From an uncultured Anaerotruncus sp. (GTDB lineage Bacteria > Bacillota > Clostridia > Oscillospirales > Acutalibacteraceae), in contig UQDL01000001.1 in the NCBI GenBank assembly GCA_900539775.1, positions 332,929-396,928 on the forward strand: a DNA stretch of 64,000 nt, in the 5' to 3' direction. Shown here in pieces: positions 51,095 through 60,167 of the stretch. The notes beneath the pieces are model-generated. The model saw only the letters and a program-made list of their open reading frames with translations. It did no database searches and was not told the origin of the DNA. The position numbers were made by a program, and so were the translations under genes. Within the stretch, counting starts at the first letter, position 1. The number at the start of each line of letters is the position of its first letter.

Positions 51095-52285
51095 ATGAAT
51101 TATAAAGCGGTTATATTTGATTTTGACGGCACGGTTTGCCAAACGGGCGAGGGAATAAGAAAAAGCGCCGCTTATGCGCTTGAATCGCTCGGCTTTGCAG
51201 TGCCGGAGGATGAAAACGAGCTGAATTTCTTTATAGGCCCTCCGCTTCTTGTTACATTTCAGGAAAGATACGGCGCAGATCCGCAAACGGCGGAGGAGCT
51301 TGTTAAAAAATACAGGGAGCGCTACACCAACATAGGTGTTTATGAAAGCGAGCCTTATGACGGCATTGAGCAGCTTTTACAGGCTCTTAAGCAAGATGGC
51401 TTAAAAATAGGCATAGCATCGTCTAAGCCGAAAAAATATATTGAAACTCTGCTTGAAAGAGACGGCTTAATTAAGTATTTTGACAGTGTTTGCGGAGTCA
51501 GCTTCACCGTTGATTGCGAATCAAAGGCAAATATAATAGCACGCTGCATGGCAGAGCTTAATTCCCCTCCCGAAGAAACAATGATGGTTGGGGATAAAAG
51601 ATATGATATAGAGGGCGCTAAGGCAAACGGAATGCTTTCCGTCGGCGTGCTTTGGGGCTATGGCTCAAAGTTTGAATTTATTGAGGCGGGCGCAGATTTT
51701 ATTGCGGAAAAGATTGCAGATGTGGAATCAATTGCGCTTGGATATTTTGAGCAAACAGAGGAATCAAACGGAATTTTCAGCGGCAGAATTATCACCGTGC
51801 ACGAAGATACCGTTAAGCTTGTGGACGGCACTCTTGCAAAGCGTGAAATCGTGGCGCATAACGGCGGCGTTGCCATAATAGGTTTAACAGAAAATAAAGA
51901 GGTGCTTTTGGTGCGCCAATTCAGAGCGCCTTATAAGGAAACAATTTATGAAATTCCGGCAGGCAAGCTTGAAAAGGGCGAGGATCCTTATGAAGCTGCC
52001 GTGCGTGAGTTCGGCGAGGAATGCGGCTGCAGCGCAAAGGTGTTTAAATACATCGGCGAATTATATCCCACTCCCGGCTATTGCGGCGAAATTATTCGCC
52101 TTTATTATGCTGCCGATTTGGAATTCGGCGAGCAGCATCTTGATGAAGATGAAAATTTGGATGTTTATAAAATTCCGCTTGAAGAGGCATTTGAACGCTG
52201 CATGAGCGGTGAATTTAAGGATGCCAAAACGCAAATCGGAATAATGAAAATCAGGGAAATGATAAAAAATGGCAGCATATCTTGA
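51095..52285 (+). CDS. Fusion of a HAD phosphatase and a NUDIX ADP-sugar pyrophosphatase
   Basis: 396 residues. Residues 1-215 are a HAD phosphatase of the phosphoglycolate/pyrophosphatase (PpaX/Gph) type: nucleophile Asp9 and Asp11 in FDFDGT, IASSKPKKY as motif II-III region, and MVGDKRYDIEGA as motif IV. Residues about 222-396 are a NUDIX domain of the ADP-ribose pyrophosphatase type with an intact box starting at Gly290 (GKLEKGEDPYEAAVREFGEE). Together they could cut a nucleotide sugar and then dephosphorylate a product. The ATG at 51095 has GGGAG. Its end overlaps the next gene by 17 bases. Confidence 0.9.
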   Translation: MNYKAVIFDFDGTVCQTGEGIRKSAAYALESLGFAVPEDENELNFFIGPPLLVTFQERYGADPQTAEELVKKYRERYTNIGVYESEPYDGIEQLLQALKQDGLKIGIASSKPKKYIETLLERDGLIKYFDSVCGVSFTVDCESKANIIARCMAELNSPPEETMMVGDKRYDIEGAKANGMLSVGVLWGYGSKFEFIEAGADFIAEKIADVESIALGYFEQTEESNGIFSGRIITVHEDTVKLVDGTLAKREIVAHNGGVAIIGLTENKEVLLVRQFRAPYKETIYEIPAGKLEKGEDPYEAAVREFGEECGCSAKVFKYIGELYPTPGYCGEIIRLYYAADLEFGEQHLDEDENLDVYKIPLEEAFERCMSGEFKDAKTQIGIMKIREMIKNGSIS

Positions 52286-53402
52286 TAACAGCGCCACCAC
52301 AAAGCCGTGCCCGCAGGCGGTTGAGGCAATCAACCGAATGCTAACCGTGCATTATGCAAATCCGTCAAGTTTGCACGGGCCCGGAATTGAGGCCGCAAAA
52401 GAAATAATCGCCGCAAGGCAGTCGCTTGCAAATGCGCTTTCCTGCGAAAAGGAAGAAATCTTTTTTACAAGCGGCGCAACAGAGGCAAATAACCTTGCGC
52501 TTTTCGGTGCGGCGGCGGCAGGCAGGCGAAAGGGAAACAGAATAGTTATTTCCGCTATAGAGCATGAAAGCGTGCTTCAAGCGGCGGATGAGCTTGAAAA
52601 AGAGGGCTTCGAGGTAATAAGGCTTCAGCCGGATGAATTCGGCTGCATCAGTGCATCGGAAATCGCAAATGCGGTTAATGATAAAACCATTCTTGTTTCC
52701 GTTATGTACATAAATAATGAAGTCGGCTCGATTATGCCCGTTGAAAAAATAAGGAAAATCGTGCAAATGAAAAATGCGCCTGCGCTTGTGCATATAGATT
52801 GCGTGCAGGCATTCGGCAAGGTGCCGGTTGTGCCAAAAAAGCTGGGCGCCGATATGGTGTCCGTAACGGCGCATAAGATTCACGGCCCAAAGGGCTGCGG
52901 CGCACTTTATATCAAAAAGGGCGTTCGCATTTTGCCACGCACCTTCGGCGGCGAGCAGGAAAAGAAAATACGCCCGGGCACAGAAGCGGCGCCGCTTATT
53001 GCGGGCTTCGGCGCAGCGGTTGATGCGCTGCCCGATATGAAAAAGCAAAGCGAGAAAATCGCACGCCTTAATGAATATGCAAAAAAGCTTTTGCTTCAAA
53101 TTCCGGGCATTAAGTTTAACAGCGGCGAAAACGCTTCGCCGTATATTTTAAATGTTTATATCCCAAGCTTTATGCGCAGCCAAACCGTTGTGCAAGAGCT
53201 TTCGGCAGAATACGGCGTTTATGTCAGCAACGGCTCTGCTTGCGCAAAAGGCAAAAAAAGCCATGTGCTTGCGGCAATGCACCTGCCCGATGAAATTGCG
53301 GATAAAAGCATTCGCATCAGCTTTTCAAGGGAAAGCACGGCGGCGGATTGCGATCAGCTTTATGCAGCCGTTAAAGATTTGGTAAATAAACACCCGAGGT
53401 AA
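52269..53402 (+). CDS. Cysteine desulfurase (NifS/IscS family)
   Basis: PLP enzyme that takes sulfur from cysteine. 377 residues with the start YLDNSATTKPCPQA, the PLP lysine Lys203 (SVTAHKIHGPKG) and the sulfur-carrying Cys325 (NGSACAKGKKSH). The short loop around this cysteine and the adjacent thiI gene place it with the NifZ/IscS-like desulfurases dedicated to tRNA thiolation. Overlaps the HAD-NUDIX gene, and thiI starts 2 bases after its stop. Confidence 0.95.
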   Translation: MAAYLDNSATTKPCPQAVEAINRMLTVHYANPSSLHGPGIEAAKEIIAARQSLANALSCEKEEIFFTSGATEANNLALFGAAAAGRRKGNRIVISAIEHESVLQAADELEKEGFEVIRLQPDEFGCISASEIANAVNDKTILVSVMYINNEVGSIMPVEKIRKIVQMKNAPALVHIDCVQAFGKVPVVPKKLGADMVSVTAHKIHGPKGCGALYIKKGVRILPRTFGGEQEKKIRPGTEAAPLIAGFGAAVDALPDMKKQSEKIARLNEYAKKLLLQIPGIKFNSGENASPYILNVYIPSFMRSQTVVQELSAEYGVYVSNGSACAKGKKSHVLAAMHLPDEIADKSIRISFSRESTAADCDQLYAAVKDLVNKHPR

Positions 53403-53404
53403 AT

Positions 53405-54577
53405 ATGAAAGAAATCATACTTGTTAAAAACGGAGAATTGGTGCTCAAGGGACTTAACAGAAGCTCATTTGAGGATGTTCTTATTAAAAATATGCGCCGC
53501 CATCTGGAGGATTTGGGCGAATTTAAATTCACCAAAAGCCAGTCCACGGTTATGGTTGAGGCACCGAATGATGAAACGGATTTGGATGATGCCGCAGAAA
53601 GGCTTGAAAAGGTTTTCGGCATTGCAGCGCTTTCAAGAGCCGCCGTTTGCGAAAAAAATATGCAAAGCATTATAAAAACGGCAAGGGAATATTTAGAAGA
53701 TGAATTGTCGCTTGCAAACACTTTTAAGGTGGAGGCTAAAAGAAGCGATAAGAAATTTCCTCTTAAATCGCCGGAGATTTGCAGAGAGCTTGGCGGTGCA
53801 TTGCTTAAAACCTATGGAAACTTAAAGGTTGATGTGCATAATCCGGATGTTGTTGTAACCGTTGAGGTGCGTGATAATCATGCGTTTGTGCGCGGAAACA
53901 ACATTAAGGGCGCCGGCGGTATGCCAACGGGCACAAGCGGCAGGGGCGCCGTTCTTATCAGCGGCGGCATTGATTCGCCCGTTGCGGCCTATATGATGGC
54001 AAAAAGGGGCATTCAGCTTGTGGCAATTCACTTTGCGTCTCCGCCTTATACAAGCGAACTTGCGGAAATGAAAGTGCTTGATCTTTTGCGCAAGGTTGCG
54101 GCTTACAGCGGCACAATCACCACCTTTGTGGTGCCTTTCACGGAAATCCAAGAGGCAATCAGGGATTGCTGCCCTGAGGAATATTTCACTCTTGTTATGC
54201 GCCGCATAATGATGAAAATAAGTTGCGATATTGCAAAGCAACAAAATTGCCTTGCCCTTATAACGGGTGAAAGCCTCGGCCAGGTTGCAAGCCAAACGAT
54301 TCATGCGCTCGGCTGCACGGATGCCGTTTCCGATTTGCCGGTGTTTCGCCCTTGCATAGGAATGGATAAGGATGAAATTGTTGCAATTTCCAGAAAAATA
54401 GACACATTTGACACTTCTATTCAGCCGTATGAGGATTGTTGCACGGTGTTTACTCCAAAGCATCCCCGCACACGCCCGAAACCGCAGGATGTTGAAGATG
54501 CAGAGTCCAAAATCACAGGGCTTGAAGATATGATTAAAAGAGCGGAGGTCGGCGCACGCAGGTTGTTTATTAAATAA
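53405..54577 (+). CDS. thiI: tRNA 4-thiouridine synthase ThiI
   Basis: Adds sulfur to U8 of tRNA. 390 residues: N-terminal ferredoxin-like and THUMP domain (about 1-165), then the adenylation PP-loop ISGGIDSPVAAYMMAKRG. The conserved CCTVFTPKHPRTRP holds a functional Cys. The C-terminal rhodanese domain of the E. coli enzyme is absent, as is usual in Firmicutes, where the desulfurase next door supplies sulfur directly. Last confident gene of this transcript. Confidence 0.96.
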   Translation: MKEIILVKNGELVLKGLNRSSFEDVLIKNMRRHLEDLGEFKFTKSQSTVMVEAPNDETDLDDAAERLEKVFGIAALSRAAVCEKNMQSIIKTAREYLEDELSLANTFKVEAKRSDKKFPLKSPEICRELGGALLKTYGNLKVDVHNPDVVVTVEVRDNHAFVRGNNIKGAGGMPTGTSGRGAVLISGGIDSPVAAYMMAKRGIQLVAIHFASPPYTSELAEMKVLDLLRKVAAYSGTITTFVVPFTEIQEAIRDCCPEEYFTLVMRRIMMKISCDIAKQQNCLALITGESLGQVASQTIHALGCTDAVSDLPVFRPCIGMDKDEIVAISRKIDTFDTSIQPYEDCCTVFTPKHPRTRPKPQDVEDAESKITGLEDMIKRAEVGARRLFIK

Positions 54578-54594
54578 TTTGCGGCGTTGTTGTT

Positions 54595-55734
54595 ATGAGC
54601 GATAAAAATAACAAAAATGATAACATTTCCGATATAGATGAACTTTTGCGTGATTTCGGCAGGCAAAAAGATGCTCACCGTGAAAGCTTCGGCGAGATAG
54701 AGCCGCCGCAGCGCAGCAAAAGGCAAATGGCAACCGGCGGTGCTTCCTCAAAAAGCACCATTTCAAAGCAAAGCGGCAAGGCCGGCAAAAAAATTGCCGC
54801 TGCAGAAAAAAAGCTTGGCAAAAAAACGGGCAATGGTTTTAAGGCGCCTGCCAAGGTTTCCCTTGGGAAGCTTTCGCAGCGCTTTAAATCAATCGGCAAA
54901 AGAACAAAGGTTATTTTGTTGTCCTGCATTGCGGTGCTGCTTGCAATTGCAATTGCCGCAACCGTGGCGGGCACGGCAAAAACCGCTTATTTGCGCCAAT
55001 ATAAAAAGGAATATCCCAATGTGGAGTTTCCGTCCGGAATAAGAAAGGGTTTTTGCGAGCAATATGCGCAGCAGAGCACAACGGTTGGCAAACTGTCAAT
55101 CGGCGGGTGTGAATATTCGGGTTGGGTTTTAAGCTCAAAAAGCATAGGTAATGCTCAGCTTGATAAAAAATGCACCCCCAATGCCGAAACCCCTGATTGG
55201 GTAACAACAATCTATTTGCCGGGAACGGCTAATTTGGAAAAAGCGTTTTCGGATTCAGATGCCTATATAAAGGCAGATCAAAGCGTGGTTTATTCAACCT
55301 TATATGACGATTTTAAATATAATATAATCGGTGCATTTTATGTTAATTCGGATGCAAAGGATGATGGCGGCTATGTGTTTCCTTACAGCACCGTTGATAA
55401 AATGACGGGCACATCGTTTTCTCAGTTTGCAGATCAGCTTGCACATCGCTTTTTGTATAACACCGATTATCAGCTTAAGTACGGTAAAGACAGGCTTATT
55501 ATGCTTGTGGGCTGCTCAAGCGTTTATCCGGATTTCAAATTTGTTGCCGTCGGCGTGCTCAACGGCAAGGCTCAGGTAAACGCAAAGCCGAATGATAAAA
55601 TTCAGTTTCCGCAAGCGTGGTATGATATAAAAAATCAATCAAATCCTTACAGATATTCTATCGGTTGGTATCCTAAGGTTTACACCGATGTTAAGGAAAA
55701 AGAATCGGCAGTTTTATCTGCAAAGGATTATTGA
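54595..55734 (+). CDS. Membrane protein with a sortase-B-like domain lacking the catalytic histidine
   Basis: 379 residues. A basic, disordered N-terminus (1-100) precedes one membrane helix (about 104-128). The outer domain resembles class B sortases: GGYVFPYSTVDKMTGTSFSQ, FLYNTDYQLKYGKDRLIMLV, then GCS where sortases have TCS. The segment that normally reads Y-G-H-N is replaced by IYLPGTANLEKAF, and the final Arg of the active site is not visible (FVAVGVL). It is therefore probably a non-transpeptidase member. The fold assignment is by eye. It starts 17 bases after thiI without an evident link. Confidence 0.7.
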   Translation: MSDKNNKNDNISDIDELLRDFGRQKDAHRESFGEIEPPQRSKRQMATGGASSKSTISKQSGKAGKKIAAAEKKLGKKTGNGFKAPAKVSLGKLSQRFKSIGKRTKVILLSCIAVLLAIAIAATVAGTAKTAYLRQYKKEYPNVEFPSGIRKGFCEQYAQQSTTVGKLSIGGCEYSGWVLSSKSIGNAQLDKKCTPNAETPDWVTTIYLPGTANLEKAFSDSDAYIKADQSVVYSTLYDDFKYNIIGAFYVNSDAKDDGGYVFPYSTVDKMTGTSFSQFADQLAHRFLYNTDYQLKYGKDRLIMLVGCSSVYPDFKFVAVGVLNGKAQVNAKPNDKIQFPQAWYDIKNQSNPYRYSIGWYPKVYTDVKEKESAVLSAKDY

Positions 55735-55757
55735 TAATTAACAGGGAGGAAAAATTT

Positions 55758-57194
55758 ATGTATGACATTGCTGTTGTAGGGGGAGGCATAATCGGCGCTG
55801 CCTGTGCTTATACGCTCAGTAAGTATAAGCTCAAAATAGCCGTTCTTGAAAAGAAGAACGATGTGTGCTGCGGCACAACAAAGGCAAACAGCGCCATTAT
55901 CCATGCGGGGTATGATCCGCATCCCGAAACAAAAATGGCCCGCTTAAATGTGCGTGGTTCCGAAATGGCAGAGGGCATTTGCAAAAAGCTTGATGTGCCT
56001 TATGAGCGAATCGGTTCGCTTGTTGTTGCTTTTTCGGAAGAGGAGGCAAAAACTGTTGAGCAGCTTTATGAAAGAGGCTGTGCAAACGGAGTTAAAGGCC
56101 TTGAAATTTGGAATAAGGAAACGCTTTCGGCAAATGAGCCGCAGCTTTCTGATAAGGCGGTTTGTGCTTTGTATGCGCCGAGCGCCGCAATAGTTAATCC
56201 TTGGGAATACGGCCTTGCAATGGCAGAGGTTGCTGTGCAAAACGGCACAGAGGTTAAGCTTAATTTTGATGTTTGCGATATTCAAAAAAGCAGCGATTGC
56301 TGGAAAATCAAATCAGCATCAGGCGAGGAAATCGAAGCCAAGTATGTTATCAATGCAGCAGGTGTAAATTGCGATAAAATCCACAATATGGTTGCTCCTG
56401 CCGATTTTGAGGTTGAGCCGTCTGCAGGTGAATATTATTTGCTTGATAAGTGCGAGGGCTCAAGAGCAAGGCACGTTATATTCCAGTGCCCGAATAAGGA
56501 CGGTAAGGGCGTTCTTGTTTCGCCAACGGTTCACGGAAATCTTATAGTAGGTCCCAATGCGAACCCGAGAGACAGAGACGACACCTCCACCAAAACCGCT
56601 TGCCTTGATTTTGTTCGTGAAAAGGCTGTTAAATCAGTTCCGTCTATCTCTTTCAGAGAAAATATCAGAAACTTTACCGGTATCAGAGCGGTAACCAATA
56701 TTGATGATTTCATCATCCGCTTTGCACAGGATAATTTTATCGATCTTGCGGGCATTAAATCGCCCGGCCTTTCGGCAGCTCCTGCAATTGCAGAGGAAAC
56801 TGAAAAAATGCTTCGTGAAAGCGGCCTTGAGCTTGAAGAAAAAGAAAGCTTTGTTGATGAAAGGCATCACATCAGATTTAAGTACCTTTCGGATGAAGAA
56901 AAGAACGAGCTTATTAAGAAAGACCCCGCTTACGGCAGAGTTATTTGCCGCTGCGAAACAATCACGGAGGGCGAGATTATAGCTGCACTTAAATCACCGA
57001 TTCCGCCTGTTTCTCTTGATGGCATTAAGCGCCGTGCCGGCACGGGAATGGGCAGGTGCCAAGGCGGCTTCTGCGGCCCCAAGGTGCTTGAAATTGTGGC
57101 TAAGTATAAAAACGAGCCTTTTGAGGATGTTTTGCAGGATGACACCGGCAGCTATATCCTTACGGGCGAAACAAAATGCGGAGGTGCAAAATAA
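55758..57194 (+). CDS. FAD-dependent oxidoreductase, GlpA-like, with C-terminal [2Fe-2S] BFD-like domain
   Basis: 478 residues. The FAD-binding start is YDIAVVGGGIIGAACAYTLS, followed by a DAO-type catalytic region with HAGYDPHPETKMARL. From about residue 390, CRCETITEGEIIAALK and RCQGGFCGPKVLE give four cysteines of a BFD-like [2Fe-2S] domain. This combination is the Clostridial GlpA-like (or 2-hydroxyglutarate oxidase-like) enzyme. It likely oxidises glycerol-3-phosphate or a related hydroxyacid with the two proteins encoded next. The ATG at 55758 has GGGAGG. Confidence 0.9.
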   Translation: MYDIAVVGGGIIGAACAYTLSKYKLKIAVLEKKNDVCCGTTKANSAIIHAGYDPHPETKMARLNVRGSEMAEGICKKLDVPYERIGSLVVAFSEEEAKTVEQLYERGCANGVKGLEIWNKETLSANEPQLSDKAVCALYAPSAAIVNPWEYGLAMAEVAVQNGTEVKLNFDVCDIQKSSDCWKIKSASGEEIEAKYVINAAGVNCDKIHNMVAPADFEVEPSAGEYYLLDKCEGSRARHVIFQCPNKDGKGVLVSPTVHGNLIVGPNANPRDRDDTSTKTACLDFVREKAVKSVPSISFRENIRNFTGIRAVTNIDDFIIRFAQDNFIDLAGIKSPGLSAAPAIAEETEKMLRESGLELEEKESFVDERHHIRFKYLSDEEKNELIKKDPAYGRVICRCETITEGEIIAALKSPIPPVSLDGIKRRAGTGMGRCQGGFCGPKVLEIVAKYKNEPFEDVLQDDTGSYILTGETKCGGAK

Positions 57195-58444
57195 TGTATG
57201 ATCTTATAGTTATCGGCGGCGGCCCGGCAGGACTTGCTGCTGCGCTTTCCGCTTATGAAAACGGGCTTAAAAATATTCTTATCATTGAAAGAGATAAGGA
57301 ACTCGGCGGAATTCTTAATCAGTGCATTCACAACGGCTTTGGCTTGCATTATTTTAAAGAGGAGCTCACAGGCCCAGAATATGCAGGCAAATTCATTGAA
57401 ATGCTCAGCGACACCGCAGTTGAGGTTATGACCGATACTATGGTGCTTGAAATAACACAGGGCAAGGAAGTTCATTGCGTTAATTCTCAAAAAGGCTATC
57501 TTGTGCTTTCTGCCAAATCCATTGTTCTTGCAATGGGCTGCCGTGAGCGCACAAGGGGCGCAATCTCCATTCCCGGCACTCGCCCGGCAGGTATCCTTAC
57601 CGCAGGTGCGGCTCAAAGATATGTTAATATTGAAGGCCATATGGTTGGTAAAAGAGTTGTTATCCTCGGCTCCGGCGACATTGGCCTTATCATGGCAAGG
57701 CGTATGACACTTGAAGGCGCAAAGGTGCTTGCGTGCGTTGAGCTTATGCCTTATTCTGGCGGCTTGCAGCGAAATATTGTTCAGTGCCTCAACGATTTTG
57801 ATATTCCGCTTTATCTTTCGCACACAATTGTTGATATTAAGGGCAAAAACAGAGTTGAAGAGGTTGTTGTTGCCGAGGTTGGAGCAGACAGAAAGCCTGT
57901 TCCCGGCACGGAAATTCATTTTGATTGCGACACCGTTTTGCTTTCCGTTGGCCTTATTCCCGAAAATGAGCTCACAAGGACGGCAGATATTAAAATGGAT
58001 CCCCGCACAAACGGCGCCGTTGTTTATGAAAATATGGAAACCTCCTGCAGTGGTATTTTTGCCTGCGGCAATGTTGTGCACGTTCACGACCTGGTAGACT
58101 TTGTAACGGCTGAAAGCCAAAGAGCAGGTAAGGCAGCCGCAGAATATGTGCTTTCCGGCGAGAAAGACGGCGAAAATTGCATAGAGCTTGTTAACGGCGA
58201 CGGTGTTGGCTACACCGTGCCTCAGAAAATCAGAAAAGATGCAGACGGCGCAGAAATATTCTTCCGTGTTCGCCGCATATTTAAAAAATCTGCCATTGTT
58301 GTGGCAGACGGCGAAAATCAAATCGCAAAGTTCAAGAGAGAGCATATGGCACCCGGCGAAATGGAAAAAATCAAGCTGCCCAAGGTTTTGCTTGATAAAA
58401 TCACCTCCGGCACTGCCACGGTATTTGCTCAGGAGGAGGAATAA
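57194..58444 (+). CDS. NAD(P)/FAD-dependent oxidoreductase, partner of the GlpA-like protein
   Basis: 416 residues. YDLIVIGGGPAGLAAALSAY binds FAD, and VILGSGDIGLIMARRMT is a second nucleotide site, so it can pass electrons between a flavin and NAD(P). The GILNQCIHNGFG loop has one Cys where thioredoxin-reductase-like enzymes have CxxC, so disulfide chemistry is unlikely. Its ATG overlaps the previous stop by one base (TAATG). Together with the GlpA-like subunit and DUF1667, it forms a trio known in many Firmicutes. Confidence 0.9.
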   Translation: MYDLIVIGGGPAGLAAALSAYENGLKNILIIERDKELGGILNQCIHNGFGLHYFKEELTGPEYAGKFIEMLSDTAVEVMTDTMVLEITQGKEVHCVNSQKGYLVLSAKSIVLAMGCRERTRGAISIPGTRPAGILTAGAAQRYVNIEGHMVGKRVVILGSGDIGLIMARRMTLEGAKVLACVELMPYSGGLQRNIVQCLNDFDIPLYLSHTIVDIKGKNRVEEVVVAEVGADRKPVPGTEIHFDCDTVLLSVGLIPENELTRTADIKMDPRTNGAVVYENMETSCSGIFACGNVVHVHDLVDFVTAESQRAGKAAAEYVLSGEKDGENCIELVNGDGVGYTVPQKIRKDADGAEIFFRVRRIFKKSAIVVADGENQIAKFKREHMAPGEMEKIKLPKVLLDKITSGTATVFAQEEE

Positions 58445-58446
58445 TT

Positions 58447-58797
58447 ATGACAGAGTTAATTTGTATCACCTGCCCAAAGGGCTGCCATTTAAAGGTTGAT
58501 GAAGAAAATGATTATGCCGTAACGGGAAATTCCTGCCCCCGTGGTGCCGAATACGGCAGAAATGAGCTTAAAAATCCAAAAAGGGTTGTAACCTCAACAG
58601 TAAGAACAAACAGCGCAGAGCATCCTCGCTGCCCCGTTAAAACAAACGGCGCAATCCCCAAGGGAAAAATGTTTGATGCCATGCAGCTTTTAAATGATGT
58701 TGTGCTTGCTGCTCCTGTTAAGGTCGGCGATGTTGTTATCAAGGATCTTTTCGGCACGGGCATTGATTTTGTTGCCTGCAAAAATATTGCGGAATAA
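58447..58797 (+). CDS. DUF1667 small cysteine-rich protein
   Basis: 116 residues. Cysteines in ICITCPKGCHL, NSCPRGAEYG and HPRCPVKT form a probable metal or Fe-S site. DUF1667 is regularly encoded directly after GlpA-like/GlpB-like oxidoreductases and is thought to be the third subunit, perhaps the electron relay (GlpC-like role). It starts 2 bases after the previous stop. No glpK or glycerol facilitator gene is nearby. Confidence 0.92.
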   Translation: MTELICITCPKGCHLKVDEENDYAVTGNSCPRGAEYGRNELKNPKRVVTSTVRTNSAEHPRCPVKTNGAIPKGKMFDAMQLLNDVVLAAPVKVGDVVIKDLFGTGIDFVACKNIAE

Positions 58798-58822
58798 TTT
58801 GCAAACGGTATAATACATAAAT

Positions 58823-58853
58823 TCAGGGCTTGCTTTGGCAAGCCCTTTTTTCT
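58823..58853 (+). terminator. Terminator of the redox trio
   Basis: AGGGCTTGC pairs with GCAAGCCCT around TTTG, followed by six T. Confidence 0.9.
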
Positions 58854-58962
58854 GAAAATCATCTTCGTAAAAAAGCAATTTATAAAATCACACGGATTTT
58901 AATATCTGCCTTTACTAATTTACTTTTCGATATTATAATTATAAAAAAAGTAGGCGGTGAAT

Positions 58963-59538
58963 ATGAAAGCAAATCTGAAAAAGCTGCCAAAGCTGTTTCT
59001 TTCCGCATTTTTGATAAGCGCGGTAACATTCGGCGGCGGATATGTTATAGTAACCTTTTTTAAAAAGAAATATGTTGATGAGTATAAGTGGATAGATGAA
59101 AAAGAAATGCTTGATTTAATTGCAATCGCTCAGGCATCTCCCGGTGCAATTGCCGTAAACGGCGCAATAATCACGGGCTATAAAATTTGCGGTGTGCTCG
59201 GTGCGGCTGTTGCCGTGCTTGCCACAATTTTGCCGCCGTTTATAATTATTGCAGCCGTTTCTGCCGCTTATAATGCGTTTAAAGACAATCGTGTGGTTGC
59301 CGCCATGCTTCAGGGAATGCAAGCCGGCGTTGCTGCCGTAATCGCAAGCGTTTCTTATGATATGGCTGTTGATGTATTCAAGGAAAAAAGCCCGTCTTCA
59401 ATTATAATTATGGCCGGTGCATTTGCGGCATCATGCTTTTTTAATGTTAATGCCGTTTATATTGTGCTTGCTTGCATTGCAATCGGCATTTGCAAAGCAC
59501 TGTGGCAAAGGAGGCACAAGAAGAATGATCTATCTTAA
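58963..59538 (+). CDS. chrA: ChrA-type chromate transporter half (first)
   Basis: 191 residues with five to six membrane helices and the ChrA signature FGGGYVIVTFFKK plus QASPGAIAVNGAIITGYKI. This is the single-domain (short-chain) form, which works with a second half. The ATG at 58963 follows AGGCGG; a GTG six bases upstream is less likely. Such pairs in anaerobes may transport another anion. The physiological substrate is unknown. Overlaps the second half by 14 bases. Confidence 0.9.
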   Translation: MKANLKKLPKLFLSAFLISAVTFGGGYVIVTFFKKKYVDEYKWIDEKEMLDLIAIAQASPGAIAVNGAIITGYKICGVLGAAVAVLATILPPFIIIAAVSAAYNAFKDNRVVAAMLQGMQAGVAAVIASVSYDMAVDVFKEKSPSSIIIMAGAFAASCFFNVNAVYIVLACIAIGICKALWQRRHKKNDLS

Positions 59539-60082
59539 GCTCTTCCTAAGCTTTTTGCAAATCGGGCTTTTCAGCTTCGGCGGCGGTTATGCGGCAATGC
59601 CGTTTATCCGTGATCAGGTGGTTGTGCAAAATTCGTGGCTCTCCATGCAGGAATTCACGGATTTAATCACTCTTTCGCAAATGACTCCCGGCCCGATTGC
59701 CGTTAATTCTGCCACCTTTGTGGGCATAAAAACGGCAGGTGCTCTCGGCGCTGTGTGTGCCACTGCCGGCTGCATATTGCCGTCTTGCATAATTGTTACC
59801 GTGCTTGCAAAAATATATTTTAAATATCGCAGCATGAATGCGTTTCAAACCGTGCTCGGCACACTTCGGCCTGCCGTAACCTCAATGATTGCCGCTGCCG
59901 GCGTTTCAATTGCGGTTGCCGCTTTTTGGTGCGGCGGATTTTCGCTTGCCTCCACCGAATGGGTGCTTGTGGCTGCTTTTGCGGTTTGCCTGCTGCTGCT
60001 TCGCAAAACAAAGCTGAATCCCGTGCTTGTTATGCTGCTTGCCGGTGTTATAAACACGGTTTATCGACTTGCGCTCGGATAA
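59525..60082 (+). CDS. chrA: ChrA-type chromate transporter half (second)
   Basis: 185 residues with the same fold: FSFGGGYAAMPFIRDQVV and SQMTPGPIAVNSATFVGIKT. The two halves probably assemble as an antiparallel pair, as shown for short-chain ChrA proteins. Its GGAGG ribosome site lies inside the end of the first half, so they are coupled. Confidence 0.9.
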   Translation: MIYLKLFLSFLQIGLFSFGGGYAAMPFIRDQVVVQNSWLSMQEFTDLITLSQMTPGPIAVNSATFVGIKTAGALGAVCATAGCILPSCIIVTVLAKIYFKYRSMNAFQTVLGTLRPAVTSMIAAAGVSIAVAAFWCGGFSLASTEWVLVAAFAVCLLLLRKTKLNPVLVMLLAGVINTVYRLALG

Positions 60083-60128
60083 TAAAAAAAGGCCTGCTGT
60101 GCAGGCTGAAATAAAAAGACAAAAAAAT

Positions 60129-60155
60129 AACTCCCGTTCAACCGAACGGGAGCTT
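60129..60155. terminator. Terminator between chrA and rpsT
   Basis: CTCCCGTTC pairs with GAACGGGAG around AACC. On the minus strand TTATTTTTTTG follows, ending rpsT. The plus strand has a weaker T stretch, so it may also end the chrA transcript. Confidence 0.85.
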
Positions 60156-60167
60156 TTGCTTTGTTTC

